Positions 1 through 9,045 of a stretch of DNA of 64,000 nucleotides are shown piece after piece (position 1 is the first letter of the stretch; the number at the start of each line of letters is the position of its first letter). The position numbers and the translations under genes are program-made. The notes beneath the pieces are model-generated. The model searched no databases. It was not told the DNA's origin and saw nothing but the letters and a program-made list of their open reading frames with translations. The stretch is from Alcaligenaceae bacterium. GTDB taxonomy: Bacteria; Pseudomonadota; Gammaproteobacteria; Burkholderiales; Burkholderiaceae_B. The stretch is taken from the NCBI GenBank assembly GCA_947378965.1, contig CANCMG010000006.1, forward strand, positions 1-64,000, read 5' to 3'.

Positions 1-809
1 GTCTCGCTAGGTACCGCTTGGTCAGACTTGAGGGGCTTGATGCCTAACTTGGTAAATTGAGCTAAAGGCTGACGTGCGGTACGCCCCGATGGCCCCGCGT
101 AGCCCTTGGGTACCTGCACCTCATAGCCCCAGTTTGCGCCACTCACCCAACCCGCTAGTTTCAAATAGTTTGCCGTTGATCCTAAGGCGTCTGGCACAGA
201 GTTCACAATGTCGCGCTTACCATCCCCATCAACATCCACTGCGATCCGTTGATAGGTAGTGGGCATAAACTGCGTTTGGCCAAAGGCACCGGCCCACGAC
301 CCGACCAAGTTTTGCAAGGGGATCTCACCACTTTCAGCAATCTTTAAAGTCGCCCACAATTCGCCTTTAAAAAAGGCTTGGCGCTTATTGGCACAGACCA
401 ACGTGACTAAAGATCGCACCAACTCGCGCGTCCCTTGTATCCGTCCAAAGTTCGACTCGACTCCCCAAACAGCCACAATGGTGTACCGATCCGCTCCATA
501 TTTTTGCTCGGCCACACCAAGCGTTTTAGACCACTCTTTGAGCTTAGCTTGGCCATCTGCCACGCGCTCATCATCGACTAAACCCGCCAAATAATCCCAA
601 ATTGGAGTACGAAACTCTGGCTGAAAATCAAAAGCCTTCAGTACCGTTTCATCGGGTTCGATACCTTTGAAGGCCTGATCAAGCACTGGGGCACTGATAC
701 CTTGCGCACTGGCGGTCTGCCGCAACCCCGCCACGCAAGCATCAAAGGTCTGCGCTGCTGTAGCAAAGGCTACGCAAGAAAGCGCGAGGGCGCTCAAGGC
801 TTTTTTCAT
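1..809 (-). CDS. Lytic murein transglycosylase, MltB/SLT_2 family (C-terminus beyond window)
   Basis: Cleaves the glycan strands of peptidoglycan in the periplasm. Translating the minus strand from the ATG at 809 gives a signal peptide (about residues 1-20, MKKALSALALSC then AxA-type end), then VWGVESNFG around residues 115-122, where the glutamate is the family's catalytic residue, and GSWAGAFGQTQFMPTTY around 170-185, the hallmark substrate-groove motif of MltB-type enzymes. A DVDGDGKRDI segment follows at about 192-201. The frame is open to the left edge, so 269 codons are seen; the rest lies outside. Family identity is firm; the exact paralogue is not decided. Confidence 0.88.
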   Translation of the reverse strand, partial: MKKALSALALSCVAFATAAQTFDACVAGLRQTASAQGISAPVLDQAFKGIEPDETVLKAFDFQPEFRTPIWDYLAGLVDDERVADGQAKLKEWSKTLGVAEQKYGADRYTIVAVWGVESNFGRIQGTRELVRSLVTLVCANKRQAFFKGELWATLKIAESGEIPLQNLVGSWAGAFGQTQFMPTTYQRIAVDVDGDGKRDIVNSVPDALGSTANYLKLAGWVSGANWGYEVQVPKGYAGPSGRTARQPLAQFTKLGIKPLKSDQAVPSE

Positions 810-1018
810 TTAAGGTGATCTTCTTTAGCTGTCATTGTGATCGGCGTGAGGAAGCCGACTTTAGGTCAATGTTAGCTCGGCTTCCATGGCTATCAATAAT
901 GTACACGGTAACAGCGTTGCGCAAGAGACAATGAGCAAGGGCACGGCCATGTGGCAGCCGCCAAGTAACGGATAGCGTGCGGCGAGCAGAGCAGGAAGTG
1001 GCGGGCGGTCAGCCGTCA

Positions 1019-1846
1019 TTAGCCTTGACGCAAACGCCGCGACAGGCCAGCGACGCGCTCCATCACAATCATCATGATCAGTGTGAAAATGATAATGACG
1101 CCCGACAGTGCGGCAATTGTGACATCGAGCTTGCCCTCAAGGTCTTGCCACATTCTGATGGGCAACATGTCGGTGCGAGCATCACGCAAAAACAACGAGA
1201 CGGGCACGTTATCAAATGAAGACATAAATGCAATGAATGCCCCAGCCATGACGCCTGGACGGATTAAAGGCAGGGTCACAAACCGAAAGCTATACCAGCG
1301 ACTCGCCCCCAGGCTTGCCGAGCTTTCTAGCAAGGCAGGATCCATCTGAGCGAGCGCAGCAGATGTCGTACGAATGACGTACGGGACACACACCGCAGTA
1401 TGCCCAATAATCAAAGTGGTGATGGATACGGACCACCCCACCGCGCTAAACGTCATCAGCGCAGCAAAACCAAATGCCAAGGCTGGCAACACTAACGGTG
1501 ACATGAACAATGAATCGAGGGCGCGTGCGAAACCGCTCTTTGATCCCACAATCGCCAGCGAGGCTAATACTCCAAAAACAACCGAGAGCAGGGTTGTAGC
1601 CAAACCGACTTTGATACTGTTCATCGCGGCAAAGTGCAGATGACTGGCGTTCCACAACTCAACATACCAGCGCGTTGAGTACGACACCGGTGGAAATTTC
1701 AGCGAGTAGCCATCAGTAAAAGACACAATCAACACAACCGCTGTGGGCGCGATCAATAACACAACGGTTAAAGCGGCCAAAAGCCCTAGAGAGCCTCTGA
1801 AAAAAATAGTTGATAGGTCTTTTTGATGAGCCATAGTGATTTTCAA
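1019..1846 (-). CDS. ABC transporter permease, PotC-like
   Basis: Inner-membrane permease of 275 aa, second of two permeases in a polyamine/opine-type importer. Hydrophobic stretches occur throughout; the cytoplasmic EAA-type loop that contacts the ATPase is visible as SASLGASRWYSFRFVTLPL near residues 175-195. It starts 3 bases beyond the stop of the PotB-like permease at 1850, so the two are translationally close and co-transcribed with the binding protein and ATPase upstream. The family transports putrescine/spermidine, but related systems take other cations or aminophosphonates, so the substrate is open. Confidence 0.9.
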   Translation of the reverse strand: MKITMAHQKDLSTIFFRGSLGLLAALTVVLLIAPTAVVLIVSFTDGYSLKFPPVSYSTRWYVELWNASHLHFAAMNSIKVGLATTLLSVVFGVLASLAIVGSKSGFARALDSLFMSPLVLPALAFGFAALMTFSAVGWSVSITTLIIGHTAVCVPYVIRTTSAALAQMDPALLESSASLGASRWYSFRFVTLPLIRPGVMAGAFIAFMSSFDNVPVSLFLRDARTDMLPIRMWQDLEGKLDVTIAALSGVIIIFTLIMMIVMERVAGLSRRLRQG

Positions 1847-1849
1847 TCG

Positions 1850-2710
1850 CTACCCGTTTGCATAGCCACGTGATAAGCGGCCCAGCATATTAAACAAAGA
1901 CACACACAAGATAACGGTCGCTAAAAAGGTCAGCGAGATCGCGGCAGCAAATGGAAAATTCGATAACGCAGACACTTGTTGATAGAGATACATTGGCATA
2001 AAGAGCATCTGACCGCCACCGATCAACGACTGCGAAATAAAAGCCGTAATCGCCGCCGAAAAAGTCAGCAAACAACCCGCGATGACGCCCGGCAAGGCGA
2101 GTGGCACCGTAATTTTTTTGAACGTCTGCCATTCGCTTGCGCCCAACGAGGCCGACGCGTCTGACAGATTCATATCGATGCGCTGTAGCGCCGTGATCAG
2201 AGGTAGCACCATAAGCGGCAACTGAACATTTGCCAGCGTAACCACTAAACCGAGGCGGGTATACAGTAGTTTGATGGGCGTTTCAATCAAGCCAAAGTCC
2301 ATGAAAAAATTATTCACAATCCCCTGACGTCCTAAGATCACGATCCAGGCAAAGGTTCGCACCACAACACTGGTCAGCAGTGGCAGCATGACAATAAAAA
2401 TAATCAGCGGCTGCAGTCGACCAGGCATTTTCAAAAAGGTCCACGCTAAAGCAAAGCCAAGCACCAGACTCAGCGCGGTCACCTGCACACCCAACCAGAG
2501 GGTGTCTAATAAGACGGTTAAGCCAAAACCATCTAGCGTCTTTGCCCAGTTTGCCAACGATCCCCACTGCGTCATGGCCGTGTCGCTATAAAAACTCACC
2601 ACCCCCAGCATCAGCAAGGGGGTGATAAAAAATAGCAACATGGCGAGCGCCAGGGGTGAAGCCAACCACAAAGGGTAGGCGGTCACCGGCAGGCGTGTAG
2701 TGGTTGGCAT
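1850..2710 (-). CDS. ABC transporter permease, PotB-like
   Basis: Inner-membrane permease of 286 aa with about six hydrophobic segments and the EAA loop SASLGASEWQTFKKITVPLAL near residues 185-205. It begins only 2 bases after the binding-protein gene ends (2713) and is followed closely by the second permease, giving the order ATPase, binding protein, permease B, permease C on the minus strand, one operon. The partner permease carries a near-identical SLGAS.W loop motif, consistent with a heterodimeric channel. Confidence 0.9.
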   Translation of the reverse strand: MPTTTRLPVTAYPLWLASPLALAMLLFFITPLLMLGVVSFYSDTAMTQWGSLANWAKTLDGFGLTVLLDTLWLGVQVTALSLVLGFALAWTFLKMPGRLQPLIIFIVMLPLLTSVVVRTFAWIVILGRQGIVNNFFMDFGLIETPIKLLYTRLGLVVTLANVQLPLMVLPLITALQRIDMNLSDASASLGASEWQTFKKITVPLALPGVIAGCLLTFSAAITAFISQSLIGGGQMLFMPMYLYQQVSALSNFPFAAAISLTFLATVILCVSLFNMLGRLSRGYANG

Positions 2711-2712
2711 GA

Positions 2713-3756
2713 TCAGAGCTTGATCTCGCGGTTAAAGCGCTCGATCCACTGCGCGCGTTGTTCGTTAATTTTCTTCCAATCCTGAAACACAAAGCGCTTT
2801 TTCATTTCAGCCTGATCTTTGGCCAATACTTTCGCGATCTCGCCTTCCATTTTGACTTTCGAATTGGTTGGCACCACCAGATAAGGGCTTTGCATCAGTT
2901 TGGTCTGCACGTCGGGCGACATAGCAGCTTCGATCAGCGCTACGGCAAGTTCACGATTCGGCGAATTTTTAACAATATGAATCGTGGTCTTAAAGGCAAT
3001 CGCACCCTCTTTGGGGATCACGAACTCAACCGGTACGCCGCGCGCCTTCAAGATTTGAATCGCATTGAAATTACCGGGGCTGATATCGACTTGCCCTTGC
3101 TGAAACAAGGTCGCCAAGGCGCCAGGATTAGCGGCCACAGCGGCCAAATTGGGTTTGAGATCATTCAACGCTTTAAAGCCAGGTTCGATGTTCGACTCAG
3201 AGCCACCAAACATCTTGGCGATCTCAACTAAAAATCCGGTCCCTAAGGTTGAGTTCAAATTCGTGATACCTGCACGGCCTTTATATTCGGGCTTCCAGAG
3301 ATCTTTCCAAGAGGTCGGCGGGGTTTTGATTTTGTCAGGGTTGTAGGTGAGGCCCACAACTTGAAAGAAAATCGCAGGGCCAGTCTCTTCTTGCGCCTCA
3401 GCGATCAAATCTTTGTAATTTTTGCTGGTGGCGACGGGATAATTTTCAACCAATCCTTGGTCAATGGCGGTCAGTGCTGGGCCCGGATCATGCAACATCA
3501 CATCAATCGGCGGATTATTTCTCGCTGCAGTGACTTTAGCGATTTGATCAACCGACAACATTGGATCAAGAATAATCTCTGCATTGTTGGTCGCCTTTTT
3601 AAAGGCAGGCACGAGCACCGCGCGATGGGCTTCTTCCCAACTACCGGTAAAAGTCGCAAACACCAAACGTTTTGCCTGGGCATGGCTCATCCCCGGAAAC
3701 AGTTGCAGGGCACCTAGGGTAAGACTTGCTTGTAGCAATTGACGGCGAGACGTCAT
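2713..3756 (-). CDS. Periplasmic binding protein of polyamine-type ABC importer (PotD-like)
   Basis: Extracytoplasmic solute-binding protein of 347 aa feeding the two downstream permeases. The N-terminus MTSRRQLLQASLTLGAL has an SRRxxLQ twin-arginine pattern and ends in SHAQA, so Tat export and signal cleavage around residue 28 are likely. The body matches the spermidine/putrescine-type class (for example VGLTYNPDKIKTPPTSWKDL at about 125-145). A 100-base gap separates it from the ATPase gene. Ligand cannot be told from sequence alone; the nearby urate-pathway gene makes a nitrogenous ligand conceivable but unproven. Confidence 0.88.
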   Translation of the reverse strand: MTSRRQLLQASLTLGALQLFPGMSHAQAKRLVFATFTGSWEEAHRAVLVPAFKKATNNAEIILDPMLSVDQIAKVTAARNNPPIDVMLHDPGPALTAIDQGLVENYPVATSKNYKDLIAEAQEETGPAIFFQVVGLTYNPDKIKTPPTSWKDLWKPEYKGRAGITNLNSTLGTGFLVEIAKMFGGSESNIEPGFKALNDLKPNLAAVAANPGALATLFQQGQVDISPGNFNAIQILKARGVPVEFVIPKEGAIAFKTTIHIVKNSPNRELAVALIEAAMSPDVQTKLMQSPYLVVPTNSKVKMEGEIAKVLAKDQAEMKKRFVFQDWKKINEQRAQWIERFNREIKL

Positions 3757-3856
3757 GGCAAAGCTCCTGTTAAATAAGAATCAGTGAATAAAAAATAAAA
3801 CGCGTTAAACAGCTAAGAATCTAAGGGCATAGCTACAACTCAGACAATGACTAAAA

Positions 3857-5014
3857 CTACGCGCACGAATAAGCCTGACAAAAGCTTTTGTCTCGCAGCT
3901 GCGCAACGACCTCGGTGCCTGGGCTCAGCATGGTCTGGTTCGACGCACGAGCCTGCGCAACCTTGATCGCAGAGCCATCGCTCAGCTTCACTTCTTGAAT
4001 CACCTGAGGGCCCTGCGGCAAGCTCAGGCTCAACACACCTTTAAGGCTTGCCCCTTCTGTTCGTTCTGTGGCGGCACGTAACTCAAGCTGCTCTGGCCGA
4101 ATACACACCCAAACCGAGTCACCCACCTTGAGCGCGCGAGACACCAGTCGCGCCGGCAGCGACACCCCAGCGACCAAGACCGTGCCCAACTGACCCTCAG
4201 TTTTACTTGCGACAGTACCCTGAAGCGAGTTCGCGTTACCCACAAACTGATTCACGAACAAGGTTCGAGGGGCGTCATAAATCTCATTGGGCGAGGCGTA
4301 CTGTTCCAGGCGCCCCTGATTAATCACAGCCACCCGATCCGCCATTGACTGCGCTTCTTCCTGATCGTGTGTCACCATCAAGCAGGTAATACCGGCAAGG
4401 CGCTGAATGCGCTTCACTTCAATCTGCATATCTAGCCGCAAGCTCTTGTCCAAGGCGGCAAAGGGCTCGTCGAGCAATAAGATTCGAGGCTTGACTGCAA
4501 GGGCGCGCGCTAACGCCACCCTTTGCTGCTGACCGCCCGACATCTCGCGAGGCAAGCGCTTCGCCAGATGCGACATTTGCACAAGTTCAAGCATCTCTTG
4601 CGCACGCGCGACTTGTTGCTCTTTGGGCGCACCTCGACAGGCCAGGCCATAAGCGACATTTTCAAGCGCATCCATATGCGGAAACAGCGCGTAGTTTTGA
4701 AACACCACACCGACTTCGCGTTTATTGGGAGGTAAAGTGTCAATCGCAGTATCACCTACGATGATGCGACCCTCTGTTTGCGCAACAAAGCCCGCAATAA
4801 TCCGTAAGAGTGTTGTTTTGCCACAGCCGCTCGGGCCGAGTAAAGCCACGAGCTCGCCGGCGTTGATATCCAGACTAATCCCATCAACGGCGGCCTGCGT
4901 CGACCCTGGATAGCGCTGCACGATGGACTCAAGCTTCAGGCCAAAAGCGCGCGCGGGCATCCTTTGACCAGTTTGGGTCGAGTGTGAGGAAACAATTTCA
5001 GGGCTGGATGGCAT
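3857..5014 (-). CDS. ABC transporter ATP-binding protein (PotA-like)
   Basis: Cytoplasmic ATPase energising the adjacent permeases. It shows Walker A LLGPSGCGKTTLLR, the Q-loop in VVFQNYALFPHM, signature MSGGQQQRVALARAL, Walker B ILLLDEPFAALD and the H-loop MVTHDQEEA, followed by a C-terminal TOBE-type domain. The frame opens at 5077, but the ATG at 5014 (385 aa, MPSSPEIVSS) has an AAAGAG ribosome-site-like stretch just upstream and fits the family length better, so it was chosen. First gene of the four-gene transporter operon. Confidence 0.88.
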   Translation of the reverse strand: MPSSPEIVSSHSTQTGQRMPARAFGLKLESIVQRYPGSTQAAVDGISLDINAGELVALLGPSGCGKTTLLRIIAGFVAQTEGRIIVGDTAIDTLPPNKREVGVVFQNYALFPHMDALENVAYGLACRGAPKEQQVARAQEMLELVQMSHLAKRLPREMSGGQQQRVALARALAVKPRILLLDEPFAALDKSLRLDMQIEVKRIQRLAGITCLMVTHDQEEAQSMADRVAVINQGRLEQYASPNEIYDAPRTLFVNQFVGNANSLQGTVASKTEGQLGTVLVAGVSLPARLVSRALKVGDSVWVCIRPEQLELRAATERTEGASLKGVLSLSLPQGPQVIQEVKLSDGSAIKVAQARASNQTMLSPGTEVVAQLRDKSFCQAYSCA

Positions 5015-5161
5015 TGAGAGCTCTTTAGGACTCGAAATCAATCGACATCCATTATTTTTGTTAATCTGCGAGAACAAATTCTATACGTTCAATCAAGCAA
5101 TTTTTGTGCCAGAAACCTCAAAACCAAGGGTAATTAGCCCCTTAAAACATGGTTTATCAAA

Positions 5162-6055
5162 CTATTGACCGCGATAGGTCGAATACGACCAAGGAGTCAC
5201 GGTCAACGGTACGTGATAATCGCCTTCAGGATCAGCAACGTTAAACGAGACCGGCACGACCTCTAAAAAAGGCCACTCGCCCAGGGCCACGCCTGTCGCC
5301 CGAAAATAATCGCCCACGTGAAAACGCAATTGATACGCCCCGATACGCAGAGGCGCACCACTTAGCAAGGGCTTGACAGTGCGCCCCCGGTTATCGGTGA
5401 CCGCCTCAACTAAGAGGCGATCCTGCGTGGGCTCGCCACCGAGCTCGTGCAACGTCAGCCGCACACCCGCGGCCGCGCAACCTCGACTAGTATCCAACAC
5501 GTGGGTCGATAGCGCCCCGGTCAAACGAGTTAGGCCGTGGTCGCTAATCCGCGCAGCCAAACGTAAGCGCGTAATCAGCCCAATCTCTGCCAGGGCATGG
5601 GTCAATTCCGTCGCACGATCATTCAGTAGCCGCTTTTCAAACACCCTAAGCACTGAGGTGCGTGTGTGACGGCTGACACACAAGATAAACGGAAAGCCAA
5701 ACTTCGCCCGATAGGCGGCATTGAGTGCATCCCAGCGTTGCGCGGCGTCTGAAGCGAGCGTATTCAGCGCCAAAGCGCCTTGCTCGCTGACAGAGTCTGC
5801 CGTCATCTTACCGAGCCGGGCATCTGCCCCGCCTAACTCGGGGTGGCCGGCCAGCAATCGCACCAAATCATGCTCTGGCAAGGCCTTTACCTGCGCAAGC
5901 ATCGCCTCATGCAGTGCCTGGGCCTTCTGGAACGGACGCTGGGCAACAACAGCCTGAGCCACCCAGGGTGCGTGTTCAAACACCTCGCCCATGACTTCGG
6001 TAAACATCACGCTGTCGCAGCCATCCAGCGCGTGCATCGTCATTGGAGTTGCCAT
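5162..6055 (-). CDS. Fused OHCU decarboxylase / 5-hydroxyisourate hydrolase
   Basis: Bifunctional urate-catabolism enzyme of 297 aa. Residues 1 to about 165 match 2-oxo-4-hydroxy-4-carboxy-5-ureidoimidazoline decarboxylase (HPELGGADARLG; FGFPFILCVSRHTR), and about 185-297 match the transthyretin-like 5-hydroxyisourate hydrolase (LSTHVLDTSRGCAAAGVRL; DYHVPLTVTPWSYSTYRGQ). Together they convert 5-hydroxyisourate via OHCU to S-allantoin. The order equals that of the plant TTL fusion. The usual C-terminal tetrapeptide of the hydrolase is YRGS/T; here it is YRGQ. It lies 147 bases upstream of the PotA-like gene on the same strand and may share its transcript. Confidence 0.88.
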   Translation of the reverse strand: MATPMTMHALDGCDSVMFTEVMGEVFEHAPWVAQAVVAQRPFQKAQALHEAMLAQVKALPEHDLVRLLAGHPELGGADARLGKMTADSVSEQGALALNTLASDAAQRWDALNAAYRAKFGFPFILCVSRHTRTSVLRVFEKRLLNDRATELTHALAEIGLITRLRLAARISDHGLTRLTGALSTHVLDTSRGCAAAGVRLTLHELGGEPTQDRLLVEAVTDNRGRTVKPLLSGAPLRIGAYQLRFHVGDYFRATGVALGEWPFLEVVPVSFNVADPEGDYHVPLTVTPWSYSTYRGQ

Positions 6056-6239
6056 GGAAAATCCTAATTATTCAAGATCGAAAATCTTACACGCTGACAG
6101 CCTCCCCGCCCTCGTCCTAATGGACACCACTGACGCGGAACGAGACGGAGGTTTTAGCTTGAATATAGTGCGATCCCAATCAGTCGCGCAAGGGCTGGTG
6201 TTGCTCTGGTATTGTTCGTACGGTTTTTTTTGCGCTAGC

Positions 6240-7670
6240 ATGACCGCCAAGGCCAGTGACCCTACAAAGCAGAAAGCGATGAAACAAAAGCAAAAACCAA
6301 CTGTCGAAACATTAGCCAAGCCCAAACCCCTGACAACACGCACAGCCAAACTGTTGCGTGAAGAGGGGCACGCTTGGTATCACGTTTTACGTTACGACTG
6401 GATCTACCTCTTAACGCTTGTAATTGGCGTTTCGATGCTGCTATTTTTTTGGGAGCCTTTTCCCCCTAAAACCCTCGGTATCGCAGTGGGCCGCGAAGGA
6501 ACTTCGGACGGAATTTACGCCGAAAAGTTAGTGTCTTTTTTTGCCGAGCACGGTGTCAAATTAAACGTGACGTACACAGAGGGTGGCAAACAACCCATCA
6601 CGGCCATGCAGCGCGAAAACTCGATTAAAAGTGCCTTGGTCTTAGGTGGTCTATATAAAAAACGCGAACTCGCTGACGTTTGGTCTTTAGGCAGCTCTCA
6701 GTACGAACCTTTGTGGGTGTTCTATCGTGCAAGCGCCTTTGAGGTCGATGAACCAATTGTTCATTTCGCAACTACTGGTTTGGCGATCGGCGAGCCCCAC
6801 TCCGGCTCCAACACTCTTGTTCGCCAAATCCTAGCTCAATCGCGCAAAGACAGCGCTCTGAAAGTCAATTTTCTTGAGTGGCCCTATCTGAAGTCCGTCG
6901 ATGCGCTCTTGGCCGGTGAAATCAATGCTTTAGCTGCAGTCGATGGCATTGACTCGCCAATCATCAAAAAGCTTATCGCCGACCCTAACATTAAGGTCGC
7001 CAATTTTCCCTTCGCTCCAGCCTTCGTCAAGCGCCTCCCGCAGTTGGATCTTGTCTCTGTTCCAAGAGGCTCATTTTTGACTGTGCCTGCGTACCCAGAG
7101 ACCGATATCAATATGGTCGCAACAAGCCTGACCCTTGTCGTTGAAAAAGATCTTCATCCCGCGCTGCAACTATTGTTTTTAATGGCCATGGATCATCTGG
7201 GCGACTCACGTGATCAATTCTTTGCCAGGCCCGATGAGTTTCCGTCGTACAAAGACGGCACTATCCCACTTGCTCCACTTGCCAAACACTATTTTTCGAT
7301 TGGGCCACCAACAGGCGTCCGACATCTTCCCTTTTGGGTCGCCAGTTTTATCGATCGAATTTGGTTTTTGGTTCTTGGCAGTCTAGCAATTGCATACCCG
7401 TTATACCACCTGATTCCAAACTATCGAACCACGCTTGGGCAACTTAAAGTGAACGATGCCTACGATATGCTGCATGACACTCAACGGCGGTTTAGTCAAG
7501 CGCAAACTCAAGAAGAGTTTGACCAGGTCATGCAGGATTTTCTTCAACTACAGCACGAAATTGAAGATTGGATTCCCATCCTCAATATTCCGGCTTACTA
7601 TGCCCTCATTCGCCCAATTGAGCACATCAAAAAAGTTGCGATTGAACGGCAATCTTTTTTGAAGGGGTAG
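6240..7670 (+). CDS. TAXI-type solute-binding-like membrane-anchored protein
   Basis: About 476 aa if started at 6240. An N-terminal membrane segment (YLLTLVIGVSMLLFFW) precedes a periplasmic domain resembling the TAXI class of TRAP solute receptors (LGIAVGREGTSDGIYAEKL), and a second membrane segment lies near the C-terminus (WFLVLGSLAIAYPLYHLIP), leaving a charged cytoplasmic tail. No TRAP permease is adjacent. The frame is open back to 5991, overlapping the divergent urate gene; 6240 avoids that overlap but has no convincing ribosome-binding site, and 6279 is an alternative. Family call moderate, start uncertain. Confidence 0.7.
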   Translation: MTAKASDPTKQKAMKQKQKPTVETLAKPKPLTTRTAKLLREEGHAWYHVLRYDWIYLLTLVIGVSMLLFFWEPFPPKTLGIAVGREGTSDGIYAEKLVSFFAEHGVKLNVTYTEGGKQPITAMQRENSIKSALVLGGLYKKRELADVWSLGSSQYEPLWVFYRASAFEVDEPIVHFATTGLAIGEPHSGSNTLVRQILAQSRKDSALKVNFLEWPYLKSVDALLAGEINALAAVDGIDSPIIKKLIADPNIKVANFPFAPAFVKRLPQLDLVSVPRGSFLTVPAYPETDINMVATSLTLVVEKDLHPALQLLFLMAMDHLGDSRDQFFARPDEFPSYKDGTIPLAPLAKHYFSIGPPTGVRHLPFWVASFIDRIWFLVLGSLAIAYPLYHLIPNYRTTLGQLKVNDAYDMLHDTQRRFSQAQTQEEFDQVMQDFLQLQHEIEDWIPILNIPAYYALIRPIEHIKKVAIERQSFLKG

Positions 7671-7712
7671 AGACTTCATCACAGAAATCTTGCTGGTCGC
7701 TCAATTTTTTAT

Positions 7713-7735
7713 CGGCGGTCAATCCAACACCGCCG
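7713..7735. terminator. Hairpin between convergent genes
   Basis: A perfect 7-bp stem (CGGCGGT / ACCGCCG, 9-base loop) sits in the 90-base gap between the convergent TAXI-like and Bug genes. Neither side has a U-run in the right place, so it is only a possible bidirectional stop. Confidence 0.3.
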
Positions 7736-7760
7736 TCAATCATGCTCGCTGCATAGGCGT

Positions 7761-8750
7761 TCAATCAAGCGCCAGAGCCTCTCGACGAATCACCTCACCC
7801 CACGCCGGCACCTCTTTGTTGATGATGTTAGCAAAGCTCTGCGGATCCAGCATGACGGGCTCACCATTACTTTTCAAAACCGCCTCAGCTTTTGGATTAG
7901 TCGTAACCAGACGAGCTGCTTCGTACAGTTTTGTAATGACAGCTTGCGGTGTGCCGGCAGGTGCCAATAAGCCCATCCAAAAAATCACCTCAAAATTAGC
8001 AAAACCCGCCTCAGCCATGGTGGGTAGATCGGGTAAATGAGTAATACGCTTTGACGACGTGATGGCCAAGGCCTTGAGCTTGCCTGCCTGAACATTAGGC
8101 ACCGTACTTAAGGTATCAAAGCCGGCATTCAGTTCTCCGCTGATCATCGCCAACCCAGCTAGCGCACCGCTTTTGTAAGGCACGTGCGTGGTTTTGATGT
8201 TGGCCCGATTACTTAGCGATACAAAACTTAAATGCGCCATATTGCCTTGACCACCCGAGCCGTAGGTCAGTCTGTCAGGCTGCGCTTGAGCGTAACGAAT
8301 CAGATCTTGTACGCTGTTCACCGAATTTTTCTGTGCCCACTCAGGGTTAACAGCCAAAATAAACGGCGCTTCGATAATCATGGTGATCGGCGCAAAATCT
8401 GACGCCTTGTAGGTGATCTGCTTATACAGCTGTGGGTTGATGGTGATGCTACTTGAATTGGTCACCAACAGGGTATAGCCGTCCGGCGCAGCCCGCGCGA
8501 CTTCGCCCACTCCAATCGCACCGTTTGCACCAGGCTTGTTTTCGACCACAACAGGCTGGCCAAAAGCTTTTGTTAACTGCTCGGCCATCACGCGTGCCAC
8601 CGTGTCAGTCACCGAGCCAGCAGGAAACCCAACCACAACGCGCAGCGGCTTGTTAGGCCAGAGTTTCGAAACGTCTTGGGCATGCACTGTCGTCAACACC
8701 AAACCGCCCAAGGCGATCAGGACACTCAGTCTACGAATTGTGTTTATCAT
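7761..8750 (-). CDS. Bug/TctC-family periplasmic binding protein
   Basis: A 329-aa extracytoplasmic receptor of the tripartite tricarboxylate transporter family. It has a signal peptide (ends VHAQ near residue 25) and the family's opening strand and first ligand loop, PLRVVVGFPAGSVTDTVARV, then VVENKPGANGAIGVGEVARA and DGYTLLV. No TctA/TctB membrane genes are adjacent, as usual for the expanded Bug set of Burkholderiales. Ligands of this family include citrate, other carboxylates, amides and aromatic acids; none can be assigned here. Confidence 0.9.
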   Translation of the reverse strand: MINTIRRLSVLIALGGLVLTTVHAQDVSKLWPNKPLRVVVGFPAGSVTDTVARVMAEQLTKAFGQPVVVENKPGANGAIGVGEVARAAPDGYTLLVTNSSSITINPQLYKQITYKASDFAPITMIIEAPFILAVNPEWAQKNSVNSVQDLIRYAQAQPDRLTYGSGGQGNMAHLSFVSLSNRANIKTTHVPYKSGALAGLAMISGELNAGFDTLSTVPNVQAGKLKALAITSSKRITHLPDLPTMAEAGFANFEVIFWMGLLAPAGTPQAVITKLYEAARLVTTNPKAEAVLKSNGEPVMLDPQSFANIINKEVPAWGEVIRREALALD

Positions 8751-9045
8751 TTTTTGTCTCTCGAAACTACGGCAAAACTATCTTAGGAAAGCACCGCCAA
8801 GCTATCTTAGTCCAAACATATCCCTATCAACCACTTAGCCGGCAAGACCGTGTCGGGCCCAACACACCAGTGCTCGGGCGGCGCCTTACGCTGAACGGCT
8901 TGCCCCGCCAACAGGCTATCGTTATCCCTAACCATACACCGACGCGGCTTAATGTTTTGTGTCCGTAAATGGATAATTAGTGCTATAAATTCAGGCACTA
9001 CAAAAGTTTCAATAAACCTATCACAGAATATTTCTGGAGACTTCA
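8751..9045. other. Intergenic region with divergent promoters
   Basis: This 295-base gap lies between the Bug gene (leftward) and the sugar dehydrogenase (rightward). A TATAAA -10-like hexamer in GTGCTATAAATTC around 8979-8991 could serve the rightward gene. The open frames crossing it resemble no family I know. Confidence 0.3.
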
